Below are positions 48,520 through 57,436 of a stretch of DNA of 64,000 nucleotides, piece after piece. The DNA comes from Stigmatella aurantiaca (lineage in GTDB: Bacteria; Myxococcota; Myxococcia; Myxococcales; Myxococcaceae), in the NCBI RefSeq assembly GCF_900109545.1, contig NZ_FOAP01000010.1, positions 62,001 to 126,000 on the forward strand. Direction: 5' to 3'. Under the pieces are notes generated by a model, which saw nothing but the letters and a program-made list of their open reading frames with translations, did not search any database and was not told where the DNA came from. Every line of letters begins with the position of its first letter. Within the stretch, counting starts at the first letter, position 1. Made by a program: the position numbers and the translations under genes.

Positions 48520-49329
48520 TTAGCCGTCGGTGCTGCGGGCCACCTGGTTCATCGTCAGCAGGCGGCCGGGTTTGTACTCGGTGAGTTCCGCCACGATGGT
48601 GCCCAGCACGAAGTCCGCCTCGAGGCGCACCGGCACGTGGCTGGGGTCCGTCGTGAAGTACAGGGTGATGTCGCGCCGGGTCTGCAGCTTCTCGGAGAAG
48701 TCCGTCTGGACCGACACGCGGAACACCTCGCGCGGCCCCATGGGCGTCTTCATCTGCTGGCGGCCTTCCACCTTGGCGCGCATCACGAAGCTCTTGCTGC
48801 CGGTGAAGACGGGGGCGGAGTACTCCTGGCCGTCAGCGAGCCCCTGGCGGCGCAGCCCGAACGCGGCGCTGGCCACGTCCATCGTGCCCTCGGGCAGCTC
48901 GTGCGTGGACTCGGTGGGCTGCGCGCCTTCCTTCTGCCGGATGACCCGCGCGGACTTGCCCCCGTCCTCCAGCTGGATGCGCTGGCGGCGGCGCTTGTGG
49001 TTCTCGTCGGCGAAGAAGTCACTGCCCAGCGAGCGCTGGCCGTCCTCGCCCCAGTACGTCACGAACTTGTCCTTGATGGGCCAGGCGCTGGCCATCGAGT
49101 CCGTCTTCGCCAGGGAGATGATGGGCCACACCTTCTGGCCCCACTGCTGCATCGGCGCGCCGACGGTGATCTGCGCGGTGCCCGCCGTCACCCCCAGGTA
49201 CTGGACGCGGTAGAGCGCCTGCTCGCCAGGCCCGAAGGACGGGTTGGCCACCTGGGCACCCGCCGTGCCCGCCATCAGCAGCAATCCGGACAGCAGTCCC
49301 GTCATCGCACCTGTGAACCGCTTGTGCAT
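48520..49329 (-). CDS. Exported DUF3108-family protein (first of two)
   Basis: The 269-residue protein has a signal peptide (TGLLSGLLLMAGTAGAQVA). The DUF3108 domain shows FGPGEQALYRVQYLGVTAGTA, ADENHKRRRQRIQLEDGG, MDVASAAFGLRRQGLADGQE and ITLYFTTDPSHVPVRLEADF. It is a paralogue of the third gene in the same operon, though the two are only distantly alike. The start at 49329 has GAGGGAGC at the right distance; an upstream frame extension to 49425 lacks similarity. Role: probably periplasmic or outer-membrane-associated, unknown. Confidence 0.87.
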   Translation of the reverse strand: MHKRFTGAMTGLLSGLLLMAGTAGAQVANPSFGPGEQALYRVQYLGVTAGTAQITVGAPMQQWGQKVWPIISLAKTDSMASAWPIKDKFVTYWGEDGQRSLGSDFFADENHKRRRQRIQLEDGGKSARVIRQKEGAQPTESTHELPEGTMDVASAAFGLRRQGLADGQEYSAPVFTGSKSFVMRAKVEGRQQMKTPMGPREVFRVSVQTDFSEKLQTRRDITLYFTTDPSHVPVRLEADFVLGTIVAELTEYKPGRLLTMNQVARSTDG

Positions 49330-49592
49330 GTCTGAGCTCCCTCGCTCGGGATCCTGCCCTCCGGACAGCCGGTAGGGCGAAGAATGTAGGCAGCCGGCCT
49401 GAGCGCCGCCAACCGCCTCCCCCAATCATTGCCGGAAGCGGACCATTCCCCGGACGGGGGTTTGCCTCCGGCATTCAAAGGGGGATTGCCGAGGTGGGAG
49501 CATGTGGCAGTGGGATTGCTCCGCTGCTAGCCTGGGGACCAGGCGGTGCCCCGGGCACCGTGGCTCAATGCTCGCGTGAGGAGGGTTGGCGC

Positions 49593-49802
49593 ATGGACTT
49601 CGAGGATGACGACAACAAAGGGAGCAAGGGGAAGGGCCGCAGTGGCAAGCCCCTCAAGGAGTTCGACTGTCCGACGTGCAACGCCAACAACCCCACGGAT
49701 GAGCCCATCACCGACGGGGCGGAGCTGCGCTGCAACTACTGCGGCAATGACTTCCTGGTGAGCATCAACGACAGCGGCCGGCTCAAGTTCAAGGAGCTGT
49801 AG
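49593..49802 (+). CDS. 69-residue zinc-ribbon protein
   Basis: A short acidic/Lys-Gly-rich N-terminus (DFEDDDNKGSKGKGRSGK) is followed by a four-cysteine zinc ribbon, EFDCPTCNANN and LRCNYCGNDF, spaced CxxC-x21-CxxC. Such small ribbons bind zinc and often contact nucleic acid or protein, but no specific role can be assigned. GAGGAGGG with ideal spacing decides ATG 49593. It is monocistronic and convergent with yggS. Confidence 0.85.
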   Translation: MDFEDDDNKGSKGKGRSGKPLKEFDCPTCNANNPTDEPITDGAELRCNYCGNDFLVSINDSGRLKFKEL

Positions 49803-49823
49803 GCGCTCCCCCCTTCGGCGCGC

Positions 49824-50489
49824 TCAGTCCCGCTCGCCGAAGATGGCCGTCCCGACGCGCACGAGCGTGGCCCCCTCTTCGATGGCCAGCTCGAAGTCGT
49901 GCGTCGTCCCCATGGAGAGGCCCGTGAGCCCGTGCTCGCGGGCCAGCTCCCGCAGGCGCCGGAAGTGGCCGCGCGCCTGCTCCCCGTCCCCGGTGGGCGG
50001 GGGCAGGGCCATCAACCCCTCCAGCCGGAGGCCCGGCAACGTGCGCGCCTCCTCCAGGAAGGCCCCCAGCGCCTCGGGCCGCAGGCCGCTCTTGCTCTGC
50101 TCGCCCCCGAGGTTCACCTCGATGTAGCAGGGCAGGGGGGCCTCCATGCGGCGCTTGGACAGCTCCCGGGCCACGTCCATCCGCTCCAGCGCATGGAAGG
50201 CGTGGGCGGCGCGGGCCACGTACTTCACCTTGTTTGTCTGCAGGGCGCCGATGGCGTGCCAGCGCAGCCCGGCCAGCGCTTCCAGCCCGGCGGCCTTGTC
50301 CCGCAGCTCCTGGGCGTAGTTCTCCCCGAAGTCCCGCTGGCCCGCCGCGTAGGCGTCGCGGATGAGCGCCTCGGGCTTGAGCTTGGACACGGCCACCAGC
50401 GTCACCGACTCCACCGGGCGCCCCGCGCGGGCACAGGCCGCGGCCACCCGGGCGCGGATGTCCGCGAGCCGCTCCGCGACGGCGCTCAT
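49824..50489 (-). CDS. yggS: YggS-family pyridoxal-phosphate homeostasis protein
   Basis: The 221-residue PLP-binding barrel protein has the lysine motif [15 protein letters not shown], then [49 protein letters not shown] and [13 protein letters not shown]. The last is the usual SMGMSxDxxxAI with changes (TTH for MSA). YggS keeps free PLP in balance and has no enzyme activity of its own. Its ATG overlaps the maf stop by four bases (ATGA), so it is translationally coupled. Confidence 0.95.
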   Translation of the reverse strand: MSAVAERLADIRARVAAACARAGRPVESVTLVAVSKLKPEALIRDAYAAGQRDFGENYAQELRDKAAGLEALAGLRWHAIGALQTNKVKYVARAAHAFHALERMDVARELSKRRMEAPLPCYIEVNLGGEQSKSGLRPEALGAFLEEARTLPGLRLEGLMALPPPTGDGEQARGHFRRLRELAREHGLTGLSMGTTHDFELAIEEGATLVRVGTAIFGERD

Positions 50490-51082
50490 GGGGTGCTCCA
50501 GGCCAGCGGCACGCCGGCGCGCTTCAGCAGCTCCAGGGTCTCCCCCAGGGGCAGGCCGATGACGTTGGTGGGGCTGCCCTCCAGCGCGGCCACGAGAAAC
50601 CCGCCGCGCCCCTGCACCGCGTAGGCCCCCGCCTTGTCCAGGGGCTCGCCGGTGCCCACGTACCAGCCGATCTCCGCGTCCGACAGTGTCCGGAAGGTGA
50701 CGGCGGTGCGCACCACCGTGGACGCCTCGGCCCGGCCCGCGAGGGCAACCCCTGTGTAGACCGCATGGGTCTGCCCCGAGAGGCGGCGGAGCATCTGGCG
50801 GGCCTCGATGGGGTCCGCGGGCTTTCCCATCAACTCCGGGCCCAGGGCCACGGTGGTGTCGGCGGCCAGCACCCAGGCGCCTGGGAACCTGCCTGCCACG
50901 GCCTGGGCCTTGGCGCGGGCCAGCCGGAGGACATAAGTATCCGCTGCTTCACCTTTCAGCGGGGTTTCATCGAGGTCCGCTGCGGCCACGGTGAAGCGCA
51001 GGCCCAGCTGGGACAGAAGTTCCCGCCGCCGCGGCGAAGCGGAAGCGAGGACGAGGGGTGTAGGATCCTCTAGAGTGGACAT
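50486..51082 (-). CDS. maf: Maf-family nucleotide pyrophosphatase
   Basis: The 198-residue protein shows the Maf signature [19 protein letters not shown] at the N-terminus. [22 protein letters not shown] and [26 protein letters not shown] follow. Maf/YhdE enzymes hydrolyse non-canonical or excess nucleoside triphosphates and can restrain septation. The start at 51082 is chosen since the conserved SASPRR then lies near residue 15. It is first in a two-gene unit with yggS and divergent from the GAF-GGDEF gene. Confidence 0.95.
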   Translation of the reverse strand: MSTLEDPTPLVLASASPRRRELLSQLGLRFTVAAADLDETPLKGEAADTYVLRLARAKAQAVAGRFPGAWVLAADTTVALGPELMGKPADPIEARQMLRRLSGQTHAVYTGVALAGRAEASTVVRTAVTFRTLSDAEIGWYVGTGEPLDKAGAYAVQGRGGFLVAALEGSPTNVIGLPLGETLELLKRAGVPLAWSTP

Positions 51083-51133
51083 GGCGATAGGACCGAATCC
51101 CTTAGCAGAACCGTGCCTCGGAGTAGACCCCTG

Positions 51134-52228
51134 ATGAATCCCGCGGATCTCCTCTCGGCCATGAAGAGGACGGTGGAGCAACTGGCCGCTTTCAACGAGA
51201 TGGCCAAGGCGCTCACCTCGACGCTGGAGCTGCGGGAGGTGCTCAGCCTGGTGATGCAGAAGGTGAGCGATCTGCTCCAGCCGCGCAACTGGTCCCTCAT
51301 CCTCCAAGACGAGCGATCGGGAAAGCTCTACTTCGAGATCGCCGTGGGGGAGGGGGCCGAGGCCCTCAAGTCCCTGCAGCTCTCGCCCGGAGAGGGCATC
51401 GCCGGCACGGTGTTCTCCACGGGCACCGCCCGGCTGGTGGACGACGTGGGCGGAGACCCCGCCTTCGCGCCGCGCTTCGACAAGGCCTCGGCGTTCCGCA
51501 CGCGCTCCATCCTGGCCGTGCCGCTCATCGCGCGGGGGCGGGTGCTGGGCATCATCGAGCTGGTGAACGGCCCGCAGGATCCGCTCTTCACCCAGGATGA
51601 CCTGACGACGCTGACGGCCATCGCGGACTACGCGGCCATCGCCATCGAGAACGCGAAGAACTTCTGGCGGGTGCAGGAGCTGACCATCACCGACGAGCAC
51701 ACGGGCTGCTACAACGCCCGGCACCTGCGCGCGCAGCTCGAGCACGAGGTGAAGCGCTCCCAGCGCTTCCACCACCCGCTGTCCCTGGTCTTCCTGGACC
51801 TGGACCGCTTCAAGCACGTCAACGACACCCACGGGCACGTGGTGGGCAGTGCCCTCCTGAAGGAGGTGGGCGAGCTGCTCATCAGCTGCAGCCGCCAGTT
51901 GGACCTGGTGTTCCGCTATGGCGGGGACGAGTTCTCGCTGATGCTGGTGGAGACGGCCCCCGAGGGGGCGCTCACCATCGCCCGGCGCATCCGCGATGCG
52001 TTCCGCGAGCAGCACTTCCTGAAGTCCCAGGGGCTCGACATCCGCCTCACCGCGAGCCTGGGGGTGGCCACCTTCCCGGACCACGCCCACTCCGCCATGG
52101 ACCTCATCCGGGCGGCCGACTTCGCCATGTACGCGGCGAAGGCCCGGGGCCGGGATGGCGTCTGCCTCGCGGAGCCCCTGCCCGCCGGGCCGCGCCCGGA
52201 GCCCCTCCCGGAGCCGGGAGAGCCCTGA
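51134..52228 (+). CDS. GAF-GGDEF diguanylate cyclase
   Basis: The 364-residue cytoplasmic protein has a GAF sensor domain (about 20-180; [55 protein letters not shown]). A GGDEF domain follows with [10 protein letters not shown] at 263-267. The product-inhibition I-site RxxD (R254-D257) sits five residues before GGDEF, so both synthesis of c-di-GMP and feedback control look intact. It has no membrane helix. The start at ATG 51134 is likelier than GTG 51113, though GGAG is ten bases away. The GAF ligand is unknown. Confidence 0.92.
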   Translation: MNPADLLSAMKRTVEQLAAFNEMAKALTSTLELREVLSLVMQKVSDLLQPRNWSLILQDERSGKLYFEIAVGEGAEALKSLQLSPGEGIAGTVFSTGTARLVDDVGGDPAFAPRFDKASAFRTRSILAVPLIARGRVLGIIELVNGPQDPLFTQDDLTTLTAIADYAAIAIENAKNFWRVQELTITDEHTGCYNARHLRAQLEHEVKRSQRFHHPLSLVFLDLDRFKHVNDTHGHVVGSALLKEVGELLISCSRQLDLVFRYGGDEFSLMLVETAPEGALTIARRIRDAFREQHFLKSQGLDIRLTASLGVATFPDHAHSAMDLIRAADFAMYAAKARGRDGVCLAEPLPAGPRPEPLPEPGEP

Positions 52229-52232
52229 ACGC

Positions 52233-52266
52233 AAAAAGGGCGGCACCTCCGGAAGAGGGCCGCCCT
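52233..52266 (-). terminator. Intrinsic terminator for the foldase gene
   Basis: On the minus strand a stem of 8 plus 4 pairs with one bulge and a five-base loop ends in TTTTT (complement of 52233-52237), 27 bases after the stop of the foldase gene. The hairpin may also stop transcription of the convergent cyclase gene. Confidence 0.85.
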
Positions 52267-52292
52267 GGGGCTGACCGCGAAGGGCCCGCCGC

Positions 52293-53858
52293 TTAGCTGG
52301 AGCCGACGATGCTCTGGATGGCCTCGTTGTTCTCCACCACGGTGCCCGTCTCGCGCAGGGCCTTGAGGAAGGACTCCGTCATCTCGATCTGCTTGGCGCG
52401 GCGGGTCTGCTCACGCAGCTCGTCCTTCTTCTGGGTGAACGTCTCGGCGGTGGGCTTCACGCGCTCGGTGACCTGCGCCACCACGAAGCCCTCGTTGAGC
52501 GGGAACACCTGATCCAGCACCTGCGGCCCCGGCGCGGCGAAGGCCGCCGTGGACAGCGCGGGCGCCAGGCCCAGGTACGGCACGGACTCGCCGCCCGCGG
52601 TGAAGCTGCCCGTCTCCACCGCCTCGGGCCGCGTCTCCGTCTCGAAGCGCTGGAGGGCCGGCTGGCCGTCCTTCTCGGGAGGGAAGAGCTGCTGGAGCGT
52701 CTGGCCGCCCTTCACGGAGGCCAGCGCCTTCTCGGCCGCCGCCTTGGCCAGGTCCTTCGCCTTCTGCTGCTTGTAGAGCGTGGTGGCGATCTCCGGGGAG
52801 ACCTCGTCGAGCTTCTTGTCGGAAGCGGCCTGCTTCTCCTCCACCTTCACCACGTGCCAGCCGAGCTTCGTCTCGATGGGCTCCGAGACGCTGTTGGGGG
52901 CCAGGGCGAAGACGGCCTCGGCGAGCGTGGGCTCCAGGCTGCCGCGCTCCACCCAGCCCAGGTCTCCACCGGAGGCCTTGGTGCCCGGGTCCTCGGTGCG
53001 CTCGCGCGCCACGGTGACGAAGTCCTTGCCGCCGGTGATCTCCTGGCGGATCGCCTCGGCGCGGGCCTTCGCGTCCGCCTTTTGCTGCGCGGTGGCGTCC
53101 GGCGCCAGCTTCACGAGGATCTGCCGGGCCTTGGCCCGCTCGGCCTGCTGGTACATGAAGCGGTTGGTCTCATAATAGGAGGAGATCTGCTCGGCGTTCG
53201 CCTTGCGGAACTCCTCGAGCTGCGCGGGGGTGGGGGCGGGCACCTGGGCCGCGTACATGGTGGGCAGGAAGCGCGCGAACACCACCTTGGCCTGGTTGGC
53301 GTCCTTCTCGAAGCGGGCGCGCACCTCGTCGTCCGAGACGACGGCGCCGCTGTTGACCACCTGAAGCATCTTCTGCGCGGCGAGCTGCCGGCGCAGCTCC
53401 TCCTCGTACTTGGGCTCCGTGGTGCGGTAGTAGTCGCGCAGGGCGCGCTTGTACTGCTCGAAGTTGAACTGGCCGTCCTTGTGGAAGTCCACGTTCTCGT
53501 GGATGAGCTTGCGCAGCTCGTCGTCGGACGGAACGATGCCGTGGCGCTCGGCGGCCTGGGACAGCAGCTCGCGCGTCACCAGCTGGTCCATGACCTGGCT
53601 GGGGAGCGACTGGCGCGCATAGGACTCGGGGATGGGCACGCCCCGGTTGCGCAGCGAGTTGAGCTGCCCCGCGTAGACGCGGCTGAAGTCCCGGAGGGGA
53701 ATCTCCTTACCGTTGACCACCGCCACGGAGCTGGGCATCACCGGGCCGCCAGCGGACCCGAAACCCGAGCTTCCCGGGCCGAACTGCAGCGCGAACACCA
53801 CCGCGATGGCGATAATGCCCACCAGCGAGAGCACCTTCCGGGCGTTCATACCGTCCAT
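52293..53858 (-). CDS. PpiD/SurA-like periplasmic peptidyl-prolyl isomerase
   Basis: The 521-residue protein has an N-terminal membrane helix ([18 protein letters not shown]), then a SurA-N/PpiD chaperone domain ([41 protein letters not shown]). A parvulin rotamase domain at about 230-350 ([55 protein letters not shown]) and a second C-terminal section follow. It should help fold exported and outer-membrane proteins. The start is at 53858, or 53849 nearby. It is divergent from the mreC operon with 229 bases between. Confidence 0.9.
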   Translation of the reverse strand: MDGMNARKVLSLVGIIAIAVVFALQFGPGSSGFGSAGGPVMPSSVAVVNGKEIPLRDFSRVYAGQLNSLRNRGVPIPESYARQSLPSQVMDQLVTRELLSQAAERHGIVPSDDELRKLIHENVDFHKDGQFNFEQYKRALRDYYRTTEPKYEEELRRQLAAQKMLQVVNSGAVVSDDEVRARFEKDANQAKVVFARFLPTMYAAQVPAPTPAQLEEFRKANAEQISSYYETNRFMYQQAERAKARQILVKLAPDATAQQKADAKARAEAIRQEITGGKDFVTVARERTEDPGTKASGGDLGWVERGSLEPTLAEAVFALAPNSVSEPIETKLGWHVVKVEEKQAASDKKLDEVSPEIATTLYKQQKAKDLAKAAAEKALASVKGGQTLQQLFPPEKDGQPALQRFETETRPEAVETGSFTAGGESVPYLGLAPALSTAAFAAPGPQVLDQVFPLNEGFVVAQVTERVKPTAETFTQKKDELREQTRRAKQIEMTESFLKALRETGTVVENNEAIQSIVGSS

Positions 53859-54087
53859 GTTGCCGTCGTTTCTTCTCGTAGGGCGCCGGGCAACCGCTGA
53901 TTTCGCGGAAGGACTCGCGGCGCGGGTTTGTTGGATGCCCGGCCGGTAGGTGAACGGTTCTCCGCCACCCCCGATACGAGGCCTTGACTGCCTAGGACAG
54001 TACCCCAGAAAATGCAAGCGATTTAGAGTGGTTAGCTGATCCCCAACCTGCCGTTGCCCCCCTTTCCCCACAGGACATTCCCTCCTC

Positions 54088-54942
54088 GTGCTGTCGCTCC
54101 TCAAGCGGTACCGTCAGCTGCTCTTGGTGAGCGCGCTGTTGCTCGTTCCGTTGGTGGCCTTCCTGGCCTCCGGCCGGCGAGGGCGCGAGCCCAACTTCGT
54201 GGATCGCGCCGTCATCGCCCTGACGTCGCCGCTCCAGTCGGGCCTCAACTGGATCATCGATGGGGGAATCGGGCTGGTGAACGGCTACGTGGACCTGCGC
54301 GGGGTGCGGCGGGAGAATGACGCACTGCGGCTGGAGAACATGCAGCTGCGCGCCGCGGTGCAGTCCCTGGGCGAGGCGCGGACGGAGAACGAACGGTTGC
54401 GGCAGCTGCTGGGCTACACGGAGGCGGTGCCCGGGCCGGAAATCCCCGCGCGCGTGGTGGGAGTGAACCCGGTGGCGAAGCTGTTGTCGGTGCGCATCAG
54501 CAGCGGGGAGAAGCAAGGGGTGTTCGAGGGCATGTCCGTGGTGACGCCGGATGGAATCGTGGGCCGGGTCATCCGGACCACGGGCCACTATGCGGACGTG
54601 GCGCTGGTGACGGATCCGCAGAGCCGGGTCGGGGTGCGCGTCCAGCGCTCGCGGGCCCGTGGCACGGCGGTGGGCTCGGGCAGTGGACCGCTGATTCTGG
54701 AGAACATGCTGCGCACCGAGGATGTGGAGAACGGAGACCTCATCATCACCTCCGGGACGGATGGCGTGTACCCCGCGGGCATGGTGGTGGGCCGCGTGAC
54801 GAACCTCGAGAAGAAGGAGCACGGCATGTTCCAGGGCGCTGACATCGTGCCCGCGGTGGACACCACCAAGCTCGAGGAAGTGCTCGTGGTGGGCAGCCCC
54901 TATGGCGTGGCGGCCCAGTCGCTGGAGGGCGGGACGCGATGA
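54088..54942 (+). CDS. mreC: Rod shape-determining protein MreC
   Basis: The 284-residue protein has an N-terminal helix (LLLVSALLLVPLVAFLASG). A coiled coil follows (RRENDALRLENMQLRAAVQS), then the MreC beta-domains (ARVVGVNPVAKLLSVRISSG, VVTPDGIVGRVIRTTGHYAD, ILENMLRTEDVENGDLIITSG). It acts as a periplasmic scaffold linking MreD, PBP2 and RodA for lateral wall growth. The start is GTG 54088. mreB is not in this window. Its stop overlaps the mreD ATG (ATGA). Confidence 0.96.
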   Translation: MLSLLKRYRQLLLVSALLLVPLVAFLASGRRGREPNFVDRAVIALTSPLQSGLNWIIDGGIGLVNGYVDLRGVRRENDALRLENMQLRAAVQSLGEARTENERLRQLLGYTEAVPGPEIPARVVGVNPVAKLLSVRISSGEKQGVFEGMSVVTPDGIVGRVIRTTGHYADVALVTDPQSRVGVRVQRSRARGTAVGSGSGPLILENMLRTEDVENGDLIITSGTDGVYPAGMVVGRVTNLEKKEHGMFQGADIVPAVDTTKLEEVLVVGSPYGVAAQSLEGGTR

Positions 54943-55442
54943 AGTTCCTGGTCACGGTGGGGCTGGCGCTCGTGCTGCTCACGCTCGAGTCGGTGGTGGT
55001 GCAGCGCTCGGGCCTCGTGCTCAGCCGCATCGATGTGACGGTGGTGCTGCTGGCGTTCCTGGCCCTGCGGGCCTCGCTGCTGGAGGGGGCCTTCTCCGCC
55101 TTCGCGGTGGGCTATCTGCTGGACCTGATGAGTGGCCAGCCCACGGGGCTGTTCACGTTCCTGGGGGTCTTCATCTTCTTGATTGGACGCTTGGTGGACT
55201 CGCTGGTGGATGTGCGCGGCGTGGTGGCCTTCGTGCTCTTCGTCATGGGCGCGGACATCGGCCATGGCCTGCTGGCGGCCTTCTTCAGCTGGCTGACGGT
55301 GAAGGATGGCTCGGCCATGGCGGTGCTGCCCGGGCTGCCCTTGCAGGTGGCGCTGACGGGGCTCGCGGCCCTGGTGCTCTATCCGTTGCTGCGCCGCTTC
55401 GAGGTGCGCCAGGAGCGTTCCCAGATGGGAGGGCTGCTGTGA
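54939..55442 (+). CDS. mreD: Rod shape-determining protein MreD
   Basis: The 167-residue integral membrane protein has about five helices (VTVGLALVLLTLESVVVQ, VVLLAFLALRASLLEGAFS, FTFLGVFIFLIG and two more), typical of MreD. AFAVGYLLDLMSGQPTGL is the conserved cytoplasmic-loop region. Its ATG overlaps mreC by four bases and its stop overlaps the GTG of mrdA, so it is made in step with both. It belongs to the elongasome. Confidence 0.93.
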   Translation: MKFLVTVGLALVLLTLESVVVQRSGLVLSRIDVTVVLLAFLALRASLLEGAFSAFAVGYLLDLMSGQPTGLFTFLGVFIFLIGRLVDSLVDVRGVVAFVLFVMGADIGHGLLAAFFSWLTVKDGSAMAVLPGLPLQVALTGLAALVLYPLLRRFEVRQERSQMGGLL

Positions 55443-57436
55443 CGCCTCCGACGCTGGGCAACACCACACCGGGAAGAGATCTCAAGCGCCGCTTCCTGTT
55501 CCTGGGCCTGGCCATGGTGGGGGGCATGGTGCTGCTGGCCATGCAGCTCTACCGGCTCCAGCTCATCCGGGGCGAGGAGTACTCCGCCAAGAGCGTGGCC
55601 AACTTCGTCAAGGAGGTCCGCCTCCGCGCCGACCGCGGCGTCATCAAGGACGCCCGGGGAACCATCCTGGTGGACAGCCGTCCCTCGTTCGACGCGTTCA
55701 TCACCCCGGCCTTCTGCATCCACTGCTTCGAGCAGGTCATTCCGAAGCTGTCCGAGCTGCTCGCGCTGGATGCCGATCAGCGCCAGAAGGTGGAGGACCA
55801 GGTCCGCGCCGCCCGCCGCAACGCCCCGTTCCAGCCCATTCCGGTGCGCGTGGACCTGACGCGCGACGAGCTGGACCGGCTCAACGCCCGGCACGATGTC
55901 CTGGATGGCGTGGAAGTGGTGCCGGTGCCGCACCGCAACTACCGCGCCGGCACGGTGCTCTCGCACGTGCTCGGCTACATGAACGAGATCAACCAGGACG
56001 AGCTGGAGCGGCTCAACGCCGACGGCGCCAAGTACGCCCTGGGCGACTACATCGGCCGCCGCGGCCTGGAGCGCTACTTCGAGTCCCAGCTTCGCGGCGT
56101 GGACGGGGTGCGCAAGCAGGTGGTGAACGCGCGAGGCCAGACCATCGAGGAGCTGAACGTCATGCTCGGCGACCACTCCGTGGTGCAGCCGGAAGCCGGT
56201 GGCAATGTCGTGCTCTCGCTCGACATGCGGCTGCAGGAAGCCGCCGAGCAGGCCTTCCCGGGCGTGACGGGCGCGGTGGTGGCCATCGACGTGAACACCG
56301 GGTTCATCCGCGCACTGGTGTCCCGGCCGGGCTTTGATCCGAACCTGCTCACCGGCCGCGTCACCCCGGCCCAGATGGCGGCGCTGGCCAAGGATCCGCT
56401 CCAGCCGATGATCAACCGCGTGGCCGCCGAGCACTACAGCCCGGGCTCCACCTTCAAGGTCATCTCGGCGCTGGCCGCCTACAAGTCGGGCCTCTTCCGG
56501 CCGGAGTCGGTGGTGAACTGCCCGGGCGGCTACAAGCTCGGGGCGCGCACCTGGCGCTGCCACAAGGACAGTGGCCACGGTCCGGTGACGGGCCGCCAGG
56601 CCATGCAGTACTCGTGTGACACCTGGTTCTACAAGGTCGCCGACACCCTGGGGCTGGACCCCATCGCCGACATGGGCAAGGCCCTGGGCCTGGGCAGCCC
56701 CACCGGCATCGGCGTGGTGGCCGAGGTGCCGGGCATCATGCCCAGCACCGCCTACCATGACCGGCTCTCGCCGGGCGGCTACTCCAAGGGCATGGCGCTC
56801 AACAGCGCCATCGGGCAGGGCGACGACAACGTGACGCCGCTGCAGCTGGCGCTCGTGTACGCCTCCCTGGCCAACGGCGGCACGCTGTACAAGCCGCAGC
56901 TCGTGCAGCGCATCGAGGATCTGGACGGCAACGTCATCGAGGCGTTCCAGCCGCAGGTGGTGCGCAAGGTGGACATCAATCCGGCGCACCTCAAGGCGGT
57001 CGTGGACTCGCTGATGGCGGTGGTGAACGAGCCGGGCGGCACCGCCTACCGCCAGCGCCTCAAGGACATCAAGGTGGCCGGCAAGACGGGCACCGCGCAG
57101 GTGGCCACGCTGGGCGCGGTGCGGCTCAAGACGCACCAGATGGAGTTCTTCGCGCGTGACCATGCGTGGTTCGCGGGCTTCGCCCCCTCGGACAACCCGG
57201 AGCTCGCCGTGGTGGTGCTCAACGAGCACGGCGGCCATGGTGGCTCGGATGCGGCGCCCACGGGCATGGCCGTCATCCAGAAGTACTTCGACCTGAAGGC
57301 GCAGGATGCGGTTTCGCCGCCGCCGCGCGCCAACCAGCCCTACACCCCCACGCTGCCTCCCGCCCCCAACCTGGAGAGTGCGATTCTCTCCCGTGGCGTG
57401 ACGCCCCCAGGCCTGCCGAATGCAACTGCGCATTGA
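55439..57436 (+). CDS. mrdA: Penicillin-binding protein 2 (elongation transpeptidase)
   Basis: The 665-residue class B PBP has one N-terminal helix (LFLGLAMVGGMVLLAMQLY) and a dimerisation domain (VRLRADRGVIKDARGTILVD). Its transpeptidase has the active-site tetrad STFK in HYSPGSTFKVISAL, YSCDTWF (SxD in place of SxN) and KTGT in VAGKTGTAQV. It cross-links peptidoglycan during cell elongation together with RodA. The start is GTG 55439, overlapping the mreD stop, after GGGAGGG. The frame continues open upstream inside mreD but that is not coding. Its end overlaps rodA by 17 bases. Confidence 0.96.
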   Translation: MTPPTLGNTTPGRDLKRRFLFLGLAMVGGMVLLAMQLYRLQLIRGEEYSAKSVANFVKEVRLRADRGVIKDARGTILVDSRPSFDAFITPAFCIHCFEQVIPKLSELLALDADQRQKVEDQVRAARRNAPFQPIPVRVDLTRDELDRLNARHDVLDGVEVVPVPHRNYRAGTVLSHVLGYMNEINQDELERLNADGAKYALGDYIGRRGLERYFESQLRGVDGVRKQVVNARGQTIEELNVMLGDHSVVQPEAGGNVVLSLDMRLQEAAEQAFPGVTGAVVAIDVNTGFIRALVSRPGFDPNLLTGRVTPAQMAALAKDPLQPMINRVAAEHYSPGSTFKVISALAAYKSGLFRPESVVNCPGGYKLGARTWRCHKDSGHGPVTGRQAMQYSCDTWFYKVADTLGLDPIADMGKALGLGSPTGIGVVAEVPGIMPSTAYHDRLSPGGYSKGMALNSAIGQGDDNVTPLQLALVYASLANGGTLYKPQLVQRIEDLDGNVIEAFQPQVVRKVDINPAHLKAVVDSLMAVVNEPGGTAYRQRLKDIKVAGKTGTAQVATLGAVRLKTHQMEFFARDHAWFAGFAPSDNPELAVVVLNEHGGHGGSDAAPTGMAVIQKYFDLKAQDAVSPPPRANQPYTPTLPPAPNLESAILSRGVTPPGLPNATAH

